Assembly: GCA_947044405.1 (NCBI GenBank)
Contig: CAMRHE010000077.1
Coordinates: 1,240,001 to 1,304,000 of the forward strand
DNA from: Leptodactylus fallax
Taxonomy: Eukaryota; Chordata; Amphibia; Anura; Leptodactylidae
Direction of reading: 5' to 3'
Length of the DNA stretch: 64,000 nt
In this document: positions 1 through 14,300 of the stretch, piece by piece
Position numbering within the stretch: the stretch's first letter is position 1
Layout: each line of letters starts with the position of its first letter
Translations under genes and position numbers: made by a program
The notes under the pieces: model-generated
Seen by the model: only the letters and a program-made list of their open reading frames with translations
Told to the model about the DNA's origin: nothing
Databases searched by the model: none

Positions 1-56
1 TATCACTATTCTTCACATCAGTTGAGTTATTTGTGCGATGTCCACTGTTGACTCAC

Positions 57-181
57 CTGCATGTATGTTGGATCTTGTGTGGCTGCATAAATATCTATTT
101 CCTGCCCATTTTTGCTGGGAATAACACGGATGCTTTGGGTTTCCATGTAAAAATGTTCCTGTCCTCTGATATATATCTCTC
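57..181 (-). CDS. aox: AOX gene A exon 21 (last exon in window)
   Basis: Residues 741-782: [17 protein letters not shown], the conserved GQEHFY Moco-domain motif, then a strand ending PTYMQ. Donor CAG/GTGAGT, phase 0. The next exon would carry the FGGK Moco motif and lies outside the window. Confidence 0.95.
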
Positions 182-1652
182 CTATTTCATAAAACAAAAT
201 AACATTGATACATTTATATGTATCCATATATGGTTATTAGTACATACCATAATTTTGGGGTCTGCTTTCATTATATGATTAAAACATCACACAATCCCCA
301 AAATGGTATTAATAAAAACTACATATTGTATTGCCAAAAAAGTGCCCTTAGACAGCTCCATACATGGGCATTTATAAAAGTTAATGGTATCACAATATGG
401 CATCACAATTTTTTTTTATTAAAGTCTTCCATTTCTTTAAAGGTATTAAAACATAACAAAAACTGTATAAATTTGGTTTTGCTGTGATTATACTGACCCA
501 CAGAGCATAGGTAACATGTCATTTTATACCGCACTGTTAAAGGGGTTCTCCAGGTTGTGAAAATAATTGATACTGATGATCTATAGGTCATCAATATGAG
601 ATCGGTTGAGGTCCTGATCAGGTGATCAGAAGCTATATATTAGGTATATGGCTGCAAGCATCCCTGCTCCTATTAAACTGAATGGAAGCAGGGCTGCAGT
701 TGTAGGCTCCACCGCTACACTGTATGGACTGGAGGCTGTATACCGTGTACACTGTATCAGTGGCATCTGGAACTGCAGCCCCATTTCCATTCACTTGAAT
801 AGGAGCAGGGCTTCTTCCAGCCTTATACCTAGTATATGGCATCTGGCGGCCGAAACAACTAATCTAGACAGGGTCCAGGTGTCAGACCATGATCATTAGT
901 CTCAGTTACCTACAGATAATAGACAACCCCTTTAAGACCACAAAAACAAAACCATTAATTATTTTTTTTTAAGTTATGGCTTTTGGAAAATGGGGAGTAG
1001 AAAATGAAAACACAAATACAAAAAATGGCTGTGACATGGAAGGGGATAAAGCTTTGTAGATAAACAAGTAAACTTGGTAATTTCTAAGCAGTAGTTCACA
1101 CAATCTTGGACAGGCCACGTGCCGAGTATAGTATGCAGTTAGATCCCATCCAAAAGTGAACCCTTAAATCACAGAGTTCACAGTCCAAGCAAGGATAATT
1201 ATGGTAATTACTGCTGTCAATTAAATAGTGGAGCAGGGTATGGGCGGGGCCGCACAGCGCTATAAGACCTTATTTACACATACTCATTTTGTGGACATGT
1301 GATCTCTTTGAAAATCACAATTGCATGTGGGCCCATTTCTTTTAAGGGGTACATGGAGACCTCTGCTCATTTTGTACAGACTGTTGGATCATGGAGAAAA
1401 GGTGGAGACATGCTCTATTTTGATCCATTTTGCGGACCATGGAGCTCTGTTAAAGTTTATGGGTCCATGAAAATCACATACAGCACACTTATGCTTTCCA
1501 TGTGCTGTCCATGTTTCATGACCCCACATAAACTGAAAAGTATAGGAAATTTAAAAAATGAATCTGTAATTCATGGAGTAGGACATTATCACCTTAACAG
1601 AAGCTTTCTACTGTCTACTAGATTACAGGTAGATGCCTAAGCTACATAAACG

Positions 1653-1703
<51 letters not shown>

Positions 1704-2876
1704 TTTAATGTTTAATGTATGTATATACAGTTATACAGTTAATGTAATCTACATATATGATATTACTCCAGATATAGTGCAGGAAAGTTAATAAATGCCT
1801 AACACTCATACCTTCAAATACGTGGTCTGCTGTTTTGAAAGCCTCATCCACATTACCATAATGCAGTTTCTTATCCGGTTCAAAAAAGGAATTTTGTTTT
1901 ATTGCATCCTTTAATAAAGGGCACATATATCATAAATTCAGCACACAGCAAAAAAAAACAGTCAAGCACCAAGTAAAGCTTTCATAATCCATCTTATAGC
2001 TGCATGGCCAAGGCCTCAACAGCTTGAAGGGAATCTGTCCCACGGGACAATGTGGGCAGCATGTTATTGAGCAGGAGGAGCTGAACAGACTGGTATATAG
2101 TTTTGTGGGAAAAAATTCTGTTTAACTTGTTATTTATCCATTGAATTCTCTGCTCTTTCTATACTGCGTCAAGAAGGAGGTCCTATCAGTGACTGATAGC
2201 CACTTCTCTACGACTGTGCATACAGAGGTAGCTGTCAATCACTGTCATATTAAAACTTGTCATTACTAAAAACGAATTCCTTTTGGCAGGCAGCATGTTA
2301 TAGAGCAGGAGAAACTGAGCAGATTTAGGTATTAGTTTTATAGGAAAAGATTCAACTTGAAATTTATTGACCTAAGTTCTGCTCATTCTGGGCATGACTG
2401 TCCAACGACTGGCAGCCTTCCATTTATTAGTTTACATGCAGAAATAGCTGTCAGTCACTGAGTAGGACCACCCACTGGACGTGCACTAAGGTAAGAAAGA
2501 GCAGGAACTTTCATCAATAAATTGCAAGTTATGCTAAGTCTTTTTCCACAAACCTATACATCAATCTGCTTAGCTGTTCCTGCTCTATTACATGTTGCCT
2601 GCAGTACTGTAGGATTCCTTTAAGGAGAGCTGGAGCTATATTATTCAAACTGCAATTTATACAAAATGTCTCCATTTTATTAGACCTTAATTTAGCCATC
2701 AATTCAAGAGGTTAAAAGTGTAGGCTTAAAAACTGTTTGCCTGTCTGTGTGCCTGTCTATAGTGATTCAATATTTTACTATGTTTTAATAAAGAGATAAT
2801 TGATAACAAAATGATGGTTTAAAATTATCAAGCACTCAGCATACTACATATTTTAACAATACTTTACATTTTTATC

Positions 2877-2931
<55 letters not shown>

Positions 2932-5900
2932 TCAGTGTGTTACCTCAATGGTGAGAATCACTGGTTCCATATCTTCATAAACAATTTTCACCTTTTTGGC
3001 GGCTTGTTTTGCATGCTCTGGTTTGTCTGCCACAACAGCACAGATAATATACCCAACACATAGCACCTTTACAAAGAAGAAACACAGCTGAATTCTACTT
3101 TTCTTGTGGATCATAAAAGCTGCCACTGGGTTAAAATGTATCATTTTAAATCTTTACACAGTCTCACTATGTATCAAGTATTTCTAACACAGTCTCACTA
3201 TGTAACAAGTAATTCTTACTAACACAGTCTCACTATGTATCAAGTATTTCTAACACAGTCTCACTATGTAACAAGTAATTCTTACTAACACAGTCTCACT
3301 ACATAACAAGTATTTCTTTTATTAACACAGTCTCACTATGTAACAAGTATTTCTTTTACTAACACAGTCTCACTACATAACAAGTATTTCTTTTACTAAC
3401 ACAGTCTCACTATGTAACAAGTAATTCTTACTAACACAGTCTCACTATGTAACAAGTATTTCTAACACAGTCTCACTATATAACAAGTATTTCTTACTAA
3501 CACCGTCTCACTATGTAACAAGTATTTCTTACTAATTTAGATACTTTTGTAAAACTTAGCATTTTCCATTATTGGTAATTTTAAAAGTTCTCATTGATAT
3601 ATAAAGCATCATTCTAAAGAAAATGTTGAGTTTAGTTTTTTTCAGGATTACTGATTCTCTTTCTGCTCCGGTGGTCCTACCACTTGACTTGCCATATCTT
3701 TTTCAGTTTGTCGCTTTGTTCACTTATTAATTGAGATTCTTAGGAAAGGACATCAATTAAAGATCGACAGGGGTCCCATAGCCAGGCCCCCACCGATCAG
3801 CTGTTTGAAGAGGCTGCAGTGTTTGAGTGTGTACTGCAGCCTCTTCACTACTTACCAAGCACAGCGCCATACATTTGTGTAATGGCTGTTCTTGGTATCA
3901 CAGCTCAGTCCATTCACTTGAGCTGTGATCAGGCCATGTGATCAATGAACGTGATGTCACATAACCTGTGAAGCAGAAGTGGAGCTCTGGATGTGCCTCT
4001 GCTGTTTTAAACAGGGGATTCATGTGGGTACCAAGATATAGACTCCCACGAATCTTTAATTGATGACCTTTCCTAAGTATAGGTCATCAATTAAAAAGTC
4101 CCTGAAAACCCCTTTAGGCTGAGGCCCCACGTTGCGGAAACGCAGCTTTTTTGTTGCAGGTTTTGTTGCGTTTTTTTGAGCCAAAGCCAAGAATGGCTAC
4201 AAAAGGAATGGGAAATATCTAGGAAGTTCTTATACTTCTCCCTTCTGCTCAATCCTTTTCTGGCTTTGACTCAAAAAACCGCAACAAAATCTGCAACAAA
4301 AAGAGCTGCGTTTCTGCAACGTGGGGCTTTAGCCTTAAACATAACACATAACTTACTGCAAAGAATGTTCAGATTTATATGTATAGTACTTCCATAGGTG
4401 CAATGCAAATGATGTTCAATTCAGAACATTAACTTTGGTAAATGAATATTTTTCAGAAAATAATTGTGTAGCTATAGGAAAGTGAAAAGACATGGGAAGT
4501 GCCACTCGGTACGGGGTTTTACATCATCACTTTTTCTGACTCATATTTGCTGCAAAAGAGTAAAGGTAACATCCCTAGGTAATTTGCTTTCCTCAAGTAT
4601 GTACATTGATAATAGTCATGTGGCTTAGATACAAGGTATGTAATAACACTCATTAACACAAAAACATAACACACCCAAATAGCTGATATCAGGCAGATAT
4701 GTAAATGATTACAGGTTTGATCTGACTAGAGCCTTTGTTATAGGGCAGTGGGGGAAGCACTTTTACACTCTCTTGTGGCTTCCTCCCTGCCCTATAACAA
4801 AGGCTCTCAGATGCTACTCTTTGATTTTTGATGAGAGATTCTTGACTGCTAGACATACTTACATGATGCACTCAAACAGATTTTGCCAATTTTTTTTTTT
4901 ACAAATGACAATTTTGAGAGACCTTGCATCATAGCACTGAGACAAACAGGATTGTTTGATGAATTGCCTGCCATCAAGGCCTTTCTGGCTAGCCGCCAAA
5001 CCACCAATTGATCTGCCAACAAGCACAAGCAGCTCCCACAGTTTCCTTGTCCACCATCCAGACACAGGTGGCACTTTCATTACACACCCAGCCATGACTA
5101 TTTCCAGGCACTTAACAGAAGGAAATTTGGCGTCACAGTGAGTGTCATGAGTGATAAACCTGCTATTGACTGAATGGTATTATCTTAAGCAAAGAGTCCA
5201 GGTTCTGTTTGGCTTCAGTCAACAGCCGTTTTCGAATATGGGGACTTCATGGTGAGCGCTTCAATCCTGCTTTTGCTGTGGAACTACACACTGCCCCGGC
5301 TGCTGGTGTGATGATGTGGGGAGCCATTGCATATGACAGTCATCCCAAGCAGTGATACGAGGATCACTAACACTCAACAATATGTGTTGGACATCTTGAG
5401 GCCACAAGTCTTACCTGTGATGGCAGGACTTCCAGCCTACATTGTTCAGCATGATAATGCTCGCCTACATACAGCAAGGGTTTCCCACGAATGTTTCCAC
5501 CATATTGATTGAACACTTCTTTGGCCTTCCCAATTTCCAGATTTATCACCAATTGAGCATTTATTAGACCAGCTTGGACGCCAACTTATGGGACGGCAAC
5601 CTATGAGTATGCAGGATCTACAGGTCCAGCTGCAACATCTGTGGGCAAATGTGCCAGAACCTCTATGCCTACATGCCCAACCATATCTCATCTGTATCCA
5701 GACTAAATGCAGTCCAATGGGGGACTGGAGCCTCCTTTCAATTGTACAGTTTTCTCCAACAAACTTATCCTTTCGATCTAATATTGTAATCACTTATATA
5801 TATCATCACCTTCACACACAGAAAGTTTTATGTGATTCCAAGAACTCCTTCTTGGTGTGTTATCTATTTTGTCATTGTCTGCATATTGCTAAGTCCACAG

Positions 5901-8900
5901 TATTCAGTTCCACTGACATCATGGCCACATATGATCTTTGTCCTTCGGCTCCTTTTTCTGTTGCAGTGAACTGGAGCAGGAATCAAGGTGGGGTGGGGCA
6001 GGGACACTTCAGGTTGAAAAATTTACTATACCCTGCACCTGAAAACCAGCGTGAGTTATAGTTGAAAACAGCGCCATCTATGGCTGGTATAGATTTCAAT
6101 TCTGGTGCACAGGGGACCTCCTGAGGTGCACCAGAATTATTGAAGGGCCGGAGTCTCACTGAGCAGGTTACTGTGAGCCAAGTTACTCACAATCATTTAG
6201 CTATTTACCCTACCAGGAGCATTTTCTGGTACATGGATCACCTGACATATGCAGCAATTCTTAATAATTCATATTTCATCTTTTTTTTTTTTAAATTAAA
6301 ACCAGATGGTGAAATATATAACTTTTTTCTAATTTTTTTTTTTTTGTGATTGCAGATTTTTTTATTCTATTTTCTGTACATGAATATGGGGTTGCCATCT
6401 TTCCAGAGCTTCTCCTCTGCTCTGATTTAGTAATATGCTTTACAACATTGTCATGGCCATAGGTAGCAATAGACTAAAGCCGATTCTTTGAGGTTTATGG
6501 GACAGTTGTTTAGATAAGGAAGGGGAGTGATAATCTGTGATGTCATCTATTTTTGACACTGGATGCAATGATCGGTGTTATGTGGTATTGTCTATAGAGG
6601 TGTTATCGTAATCCTACCTGTCTTATCTGTGGTGTAATTGAAAATCCCTGCAAAGAAAATCCCTACAGAACTGGCAAGTTTCATTCTATTATTAAGCTTA
6701 GCACTAAACAATGTGAACATTGCAGAACTTCATACGTTTTAATAAAAATAGAGAGTGACATCGATTAAAAAAAAAAAACCCATCAGAAATTCTTTAAAAC
6801 TATGTTTAATATAAAAAAAACGTGGTTGAAAAAATAGGTCATTTTCTGGTGACATTTTCTCTTTAAGACTAATGTAAGGTTGGGTGGACAATGATTTTGC
6901 CCCAACCCCATTTACCGGGCCCCTGGGTTATGTCAATGGCGCTCCAGTCCATAACTTTTTGGCAGCTGGAGGACCATTAAGTCACTGGAGGACACATTAA
7001 GCTTCCTCTGAAGTAAAACACTTTGCTTTGGAAAGTGATGTAGTCACAGTGGAGGAGACTGAGTGACCTATATTATGGACAGGAGAGCTGTCCACACAAC
7101 CTCGGGAAACAACGGAACAGGGTGCGGAGTGACATTATATGTAAGGAAAAGGCACAGAACAGTTAAAAGTGCCTCATAGTAAGTGTCAGGCTTTATTCAT
7201 ACAGACTAATATAAAGTTAATTTAAAGTGGACAACTCCTTTAAGGACAAGTGGGACAGATACAACAAATACCAGGATCTTCTAAGGATTACTGATTCATG
7301 TGATAATAACTTACCTTATTGTCTGCCATTAACTGGTCGGGCCAGTGATAATAAGAGAAGTCATTTGTTCCAGGAACATCTTTGGCAGTGATAACATCAC
7401 ACACTCCTGGCATGCTCAGTGCTTCGCTCACATCTAAAGATCTATGACACATAAGGACACATAGTATAAAATACCCAGATGACTTCCTTCTTTAACACTT
7501 GCTGACTAGATGTATACCGAAAAATATAAAATTTTATTTATTAAAAAGCGCACACAATTTTATATCTTATATCTTAGACATTTCCTTATTGAAACCACAA
7601 GTGCTACAGTAATACAGTTCACTCCTCCTCAGAACTTGTAAAGCTATTTACAGGGGCTTTTTAAATAAAAAGACTGGTAACATACCGCTACTATACTGTA
7701 TATAAATCATGTCCGGTTAGTGAGGGATGGAATGCTGTGAGAATGAAATGGAAATTGTGTTATGAATTTACAGTGCTCTTCTGAGTCATCTTTGCTCTCC
7801 ATGGTCAGCCTGTTATCGTCACAGTGGTTGGACCGCCATAAGACACAGATGACATCATTATTTTTGAAGGGTTTGTCAAGCCAACAACAAATATTGTTAA
7901 GCCAGCTCAGATAATGTACAAAAATAAAAAAAAGTCACACTCACCTCACTGATCCTCCGCCACTACCTGGTCCCGGGCTGGTCTTTACTTCTTGCCACAT
8001 CAATGATGTCCTGACACAGGTTCATGTGACTGCTGCAGCCAGTAGAGGGTCTGATGCATTAGTTATAAAACACCCCCACGATGTTTTTAATGGTGGTGCT
8101 ACAGAATCACATCTTTCACACTACACTCTGGAAAATGTGGTATATGCAGGGACACATGTTCCAAGAGGCAACCTGAGGCCATGGCTTCAGGCGATGCCTT
8201 ATGGAATACACTGGGGGCGACATTTTTTTTTAATCCGCTGCTACTTATTGTGTTATTGCTTTTACTTATTTTACTTGCCTGTTCACGCTCCTGTGCAGGA
8301 CGGCTTTGGCTGCCACCTGTAGGCGGCACTGCACTTACGTCACAACGCTGAAGAATGGCAGGACACTACATAGAGCGTTCTGGCGTTCTTCAGCATCAGC
8401 TATAGCGCACCCTGGAGGCGGCAGTGGAGGCCGGCCTGGACAGGAGCATGGACAGGTGAGTAATAATTATCGGCCGCTACCTATTACAATAACACAATAA
8501 GTATCCTAACATATACTAGAGGAAGTGATATACTCTATGTGTTTATGGGGGGTCCTAAGTTAAGTGGTCGAGGGGGGTGTGTAAAAAAGGTGGTCATTTA
8601 CTGCACTGGCGGTATAAAAGGGGGTGATATACTGTGTAGGGGCCATAAAAAGGGGATCATATACTGTGTTGGGGCTATAAAAAGGGGGTAATATACTGTG
8701 TTGAAGGGGCCATAAAAAAATGGTCATATACCATGTGGGGGGCCAGGATGGGTATCTTTATTTTATTTATTTTTTTTTTTTTGGGGGGGGGGGGCGCCTT
8801 TCTATAGTTCATGTGGATATATGTGGAGAAATACCGAGTCAATGAAAATGGTATAGCATTGCTTCAGAGATGTCGGGGCTATGTCCAAAGCACATAAACA

Positions 8901-8957
8901 GTCTTATGTGTATATGGGTAGAGCTTGTCCAGTTCCACTCAGAAACTCATATTTAGG

Positions 8958-8997
<40 letters not shown>

Positions 8998-11279
8998 TAT
9001 TATATAGCAAAATCACTAAATAGAGGAACAAAGCGCTTATTGAGCACAGACTGGACTCACATGATTTTTGCATGAGCTCTTGAGCTTGTGACCAAAGCTA
9101 AAAACAGCTCTCCCTCCATGACTGGCATGTCGTCACAGTACACTGCTTCACCAGACACTTGCATCATGGCTGAATGGTGCATGATAGGACGCCCAACTGC
9201 ATCCTGGATTGCTTGGTGAGCTGTAATGTCCTGTAAAAGACGCAACAACTTATGTTCATTCATTGTACTAATGTATGGAGAAAAATTAAAGATCAACATA
9301 AAACCCCATATTTGTAGCTACCATGTTCAAAATATTAGTTTGTAGCTGAAACAAGAATTTACTTCTACACCCTTCATAACCATGACAAGATTTATTGCAG
9401 ACTTCAGTTTCCTGTATACTCTTCATGACAAGATTTATTGAAGCCTTCAGATTGCTGGTCAATTTGTGGTTCAGGATCAGACATATTTTCGGGTTTTTTT
9501 GTATGTGCGGTTTTGAGGGCTATAACATTTTTATCATTTGGGTTATTCAACTAATTTCTGCGTCTTTTTTTCAGTGACACATAGGGCTTCATTTTTTTTT
9601 TTTTTTATGTTGTTTTTATTTTTTTTATTTTTATCCGGGAAAATATAAACAAAAGAGGATGGAAAACATGTCTGTTTTTCATTTTTTTTTAATTTAAAAA
9701 CACAAAGTGCTACTAAAAAAACTTTTTAAAATAGTTTTTCCTCTCCGTTACGGTAATTTTTATTTTGTATTGTGTCGTTGGGGGTGGGGTTAGAACCTGC
9801 AATAATAAGGGTGTGGTATTGGTGTATTATTTATTTATTTTTGAAATTATTTTACTTTCATTTTTTTTTTTTTTTTACTTTTCTGTTCATTTTATTTATT
9901 TATTTGTTTACATAGTAGACCTTTGGGGAAATCTGATCACTGATTTTTTGGGTGGGGGAACTGATTTCCCCCATAACCGGTACTGGTACATTTAGCCCCA
10001 GTTGCAAGAGGAATGCAGCCTCCTGCCCATAACTACAGAGCTGATCTGGGTCCTGTAGGACCCAGCATATCTAACAACCTCTGATCCCAGCAGATCACAT
10101 GACCGCCGGGTCAGAGGGGAACCGCAACATGGTGGCTCCCATACAGCGCTCATTGAGCGCTGTATACACAGCAATCGGGGAAAGCAGGGACGGTAATAAA
10201 CCTTCCCTGCCTTCTCTAGGAGAGCTCCGGCTGTAGTAACAGTCGCTTAGCGATAACGTTTGGCTGTAAGGCCTGCCTTTCTGACAGTTGAGGGATAGCG
10301 GTAACTAAATTAACGGCACTGATATCTCCCGCACCGGGGTGCACACTGACAGCGCACTGTCAGCTTTATAGCGGTACATATTACTGCCCATCTCTGAAGA
10401 CATGAAAGGTCCTCTTTAAGGCTAAGGCCCCACTTAGAAAACAGCAGCTAAAAACGCTGTGTTTTATTGCATTTTTGCTTTGTTGTACTTGCGTTTTTTC
10501 TTCCATCATTAAACCTATAGGGAAACTGTTTGTATTTCTGAAGCTAAAATTGACATGCTGTGTTTTTGTAAAATGCATGTGTTTTTGAAACATAGCTTTT
10601 CCATAGCTTTCTTTTCCCACAATGTGTGGATGAGATTAACCAAAATCTCATTAACTGTGCTGGTATTGTAAAATGCAGCTTTTTTTCTGCTGCTTTTCTA
10701 CAGCAGCCAAAAATGCTGTGTTTCTGCAACGTGGGTCCTTAGCCTTAGGTCTTCAGTATATGATCTGTTAGGTTTTGACACCTGGACTCTGCACAGATCA
10801 GCAGCTGCGAACCTCTGTGTGTCGGAGAATGCTAGTGGATGGGCTTGTGTGCAGAACTACTCCTATTCAAGCAATAGGAGCGGTGCTGCAATTACACGGA
10901 GGCACCACTATGCAGTGGATGGGGCTGATGTACCACTACCGTGTTTCTCCGAAAATAAAACAGGGTCTTATATTATTTATTTCTCTGAAAAAAGGGCTAG
11001 GGCTTATTTTCGAGGTAGGTCTTATTTTTTTCCATGAACAACAATCACACATTTGATCGCTTTTTATTTCAACTTTTATCAGAGGTGAAACAGCAAAAAA
11101 ACAGCAGTTCGGCACTTTAGATTTTTTTTTTTTTTCGCTACCGCATTCACTATAGAGGTTAAATATTTTTATAAGTCTGTAGAGTGGATGTTTTCGGACA
11201 CAGGGATACCTAATGTGTATGTTTTTCCCAGTAATATTTTATTTTTATATGTATTCTAGTGAAAGTGGGAGGGTGCTTG

Positions 11280-11316
<37 letters not shown>

Positions 11317-14300
11317 ATTAACACCTCCTAGGGAGCTTGAACCTGCAATCATCCCATATACTGCGCGAGAGCCGACCTGCAACGTGAAAGGTACGGGGCC
11401 AGCAATGCCTACAGTCAAAGTCCATTCTGATCGTGGACATTAACTCTGGCGGTCGTACTACTTTGGTGGGAAGGAGGGGGGGGAGGTCACGCTCAACAAT
11501 GCTCGCGATCAGGGTAGACACTGATTGGGGCATTAACTCCAGGTCTCCACGGTATTTTTTGGAGAAACACGGTACTATTGCTTGAATAGGAGTGGTGCTG
11601 CACAGGCTCCCCCTCTACTAGCAGGTTCTGTTGGACCTGCACAGTTTGCATTCTATAGATAAGTTATCAGTGTGAAAAAACTATTTTAGTCTGGAAAACC
11701 CCTTTCAATAGCTGTATGCTAAGTACTCCTTATTACAACAGCTTTTTCTTCCAAATCCTAAACCCCATACACATGCAAGATCAGCTTTTTCAGGTGTGTA
11801 CATAGTCTCAATAAATTGAGACGAAAAAGCCGCTGCCAGAACCTCTGTTGGTGGCACATCTCAGATTAGAACAAAAGATTGGCTATGTATGGTCCAGGAA
11901 ACTTCCACACATATTACAGTATATTCTGGTCCTCCATAGGAACAAAATAACGTAATTAATGGAAGGAATCCAATGACTACAGTATAATGGAGTCTGCGGG
12001 ATATCTAGGGTTTTTTTTAACCCTAACATCGCTGGACGAAATGGTTGTGTTTGCAGGATTGCGCCTGTGATTTTAGACGGATTCTGCAGGTTTGGCTGAT
12101 GCTCATCTAATGCGTATGGCCATCTTAACATAGTCATAATTGAAAAACGATCACACAAAAATCCTTTCTAAAAGAATATTCTTTATTTTTCTTTCCTTTT
12201 ACCTGATATTTCTGTATAGTTTTTAGTGTTGCATTCTGGATTACTGATTTTTTGTTGCTCTCATATGTATTGGCAGGATAGATGTGCCCATTGACACTAC
12301 CCTAGAGTAAAATGAACAATAAAACACATTAAAATGTGTAGAAAACATTTATGTATGTGCTTGTCCTTAAATAACGCCTGTCATTCTCTGCAAGCAGCTC
12401 ACTTCATGCACATTTATAAAGTTTTTAACAATGGGAACGGCTTTGGGAACGGCTTACAATTCTATGCAACAAGTGCCCCCTAGTGGCAGATACAGGCAAC
12501 AAACTTTTATAATTTAAAGGGTAATTCCAGTAACAAAAAAGTTATTCTCTATGCACTTGATAATGTATAACTGCTAGATCATAGGGGAGTCTGATTTTTT
12601 TGACTGTCCACTGATCACTAGAATAGGGGTCACGGGACCTCTGTAGGGCTAGTCCATTCACTATACACAGCATTTACAAAGATATCCAAGTAAGTCACTT
12701 TGTGATCTTTATGAGTCTCTAGATAGTAAATTGTGTGGTAGGGTAGGGTGCATGCTCTCATGAACAGTGGGGTCTGGAGCAGTTGTCCTCTATTCAGTGG
12801 ATAGGGGATAACCTCTTTTTAACAGAATGCTGCTTTACCTCTTTACTCTATAATTGGAAATTAATTGTATAGTTACTAAACATGTTTAAATTGCTTTCTT
12901 TAGATGTAGATTCCTTAGTAATGGAGTCAACCGAAGTAACCTACCTCTGGTTTCAGGGCTTGTAACGCTTCAAGCACTTCTAGGTAGAATTTAAAAAAAA
13001 AGCTGACACTCAAGGTTCTCCTGTATTCCACCTTCCCGCCAGGAGCAGAGGATGCAAGAGAAATCTCATCTAAAATGAACCTACAAGCTTCACCCAGTGT
13101 CTCCTCATTCCACTTCCTGGTTAGATAAAAGGGTTACAATAGAATCTATAACACTATCTATGATTTATGTAATAATAAACCACAAAACAACATTGGCGCA
13201 AACCTTCCAATTACTGCTTCTCTCGCCTTGTTTGCTTGGACTGTTCTTGTGCCAGCACCACCATAGTAAACATTCATGTCTTCAATGATGTCTGAATGGT
13301 CTCGAAATAGGACCCTCATTCCTGCCACCAGTATAGCTATAGAATTAACCTTTCTCTGTGCCTGTCTGAAAGCAGACACAACTTCCCACTGTTGGCAGAA
13401 AGCAATTTCTTCTTCTGATCCAATTTATTAGTCAATGTACAATGTAAACATCTTAATAGCTTCTATAAACAGAGACATAATCCCTTCCTAAGTTAAACAG
13501 GTTCACACTAGCATTCACTCGTCTCCACGCCAGATTCCGCTTAAATCGGCGGAGAGAAAAGTCCTGCAAGGAGGACTTCTCTCTCCACCCCTTTCCAGTA
13601 TAAAATTGGTGGAATCTAGGTCAAAACCTGGCGCACCCCATTATAGTCTATGAGGTCTGTGGGTTTACGCATGTAACCACTTTTTAAGCGGATAGGGTTT
13701 CCGTCTTTTGGGTCCCCATGTGGACCTGAAGGACGGAAAACCGGAACGCTAGTGTGAACCTAGTGTTATATATACATTAATGCTCCAAAGTCAGAGATGT
13801 ACTTCTAATAAACTCACTCCACCAGTATTAGTTTAAGGCTAAGTCGCCACGTTGCGTAAACGCAGCTTTTTTTGTTGCAGATTTTGCTGCTTTTTTTGGT
13901 GCCAAAGCCAGGAGTGAATTGAGTAGAAGGTAGAAATATAAGTCCTTCCTATATATCTTCTATTCCTTTTGTAGCCAATCTTGGCTTTGGCTCAAAAAAA
14001 TGCAGCAAAATCTGCAACAAAATAAAAAGCTGCATTTCTGCAATGTGGGGCCTCACCCTAAGGCTGAAACCCCACATTGTGACGCAGCATTTTACAGTAC
14101 TTGTAAAGTGGATGGGATTCTGGCTAATCCCATCCACACATTGAAAAAAAAAGCAGAAAAGCTACGTTTTCAAACATGCCTGCATTTTTGAAAATCTCAG
14201 CATGTCAATTATACCTGTGGAGACGCTGGTGTTTTCCATATAGGTATAATAGGGGCAGAAAGTCCACAGAGGAAAACTCTGTGAAAATGCAATGAAAACT

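Noticed and set aside
633..899. Open frames of 69 and 83 codons on opposite strands
   Set aside because: Both lie within a palindromic TTAA-type MITE and mirror one another.
3155..3536. Regular repeats resembling a CRISPR array
   Set aside because: The spacers are themselves repeated (TTTTACTA, TTACTA), the host is eukaryotic and the array lies in an intron: a minisatellite.
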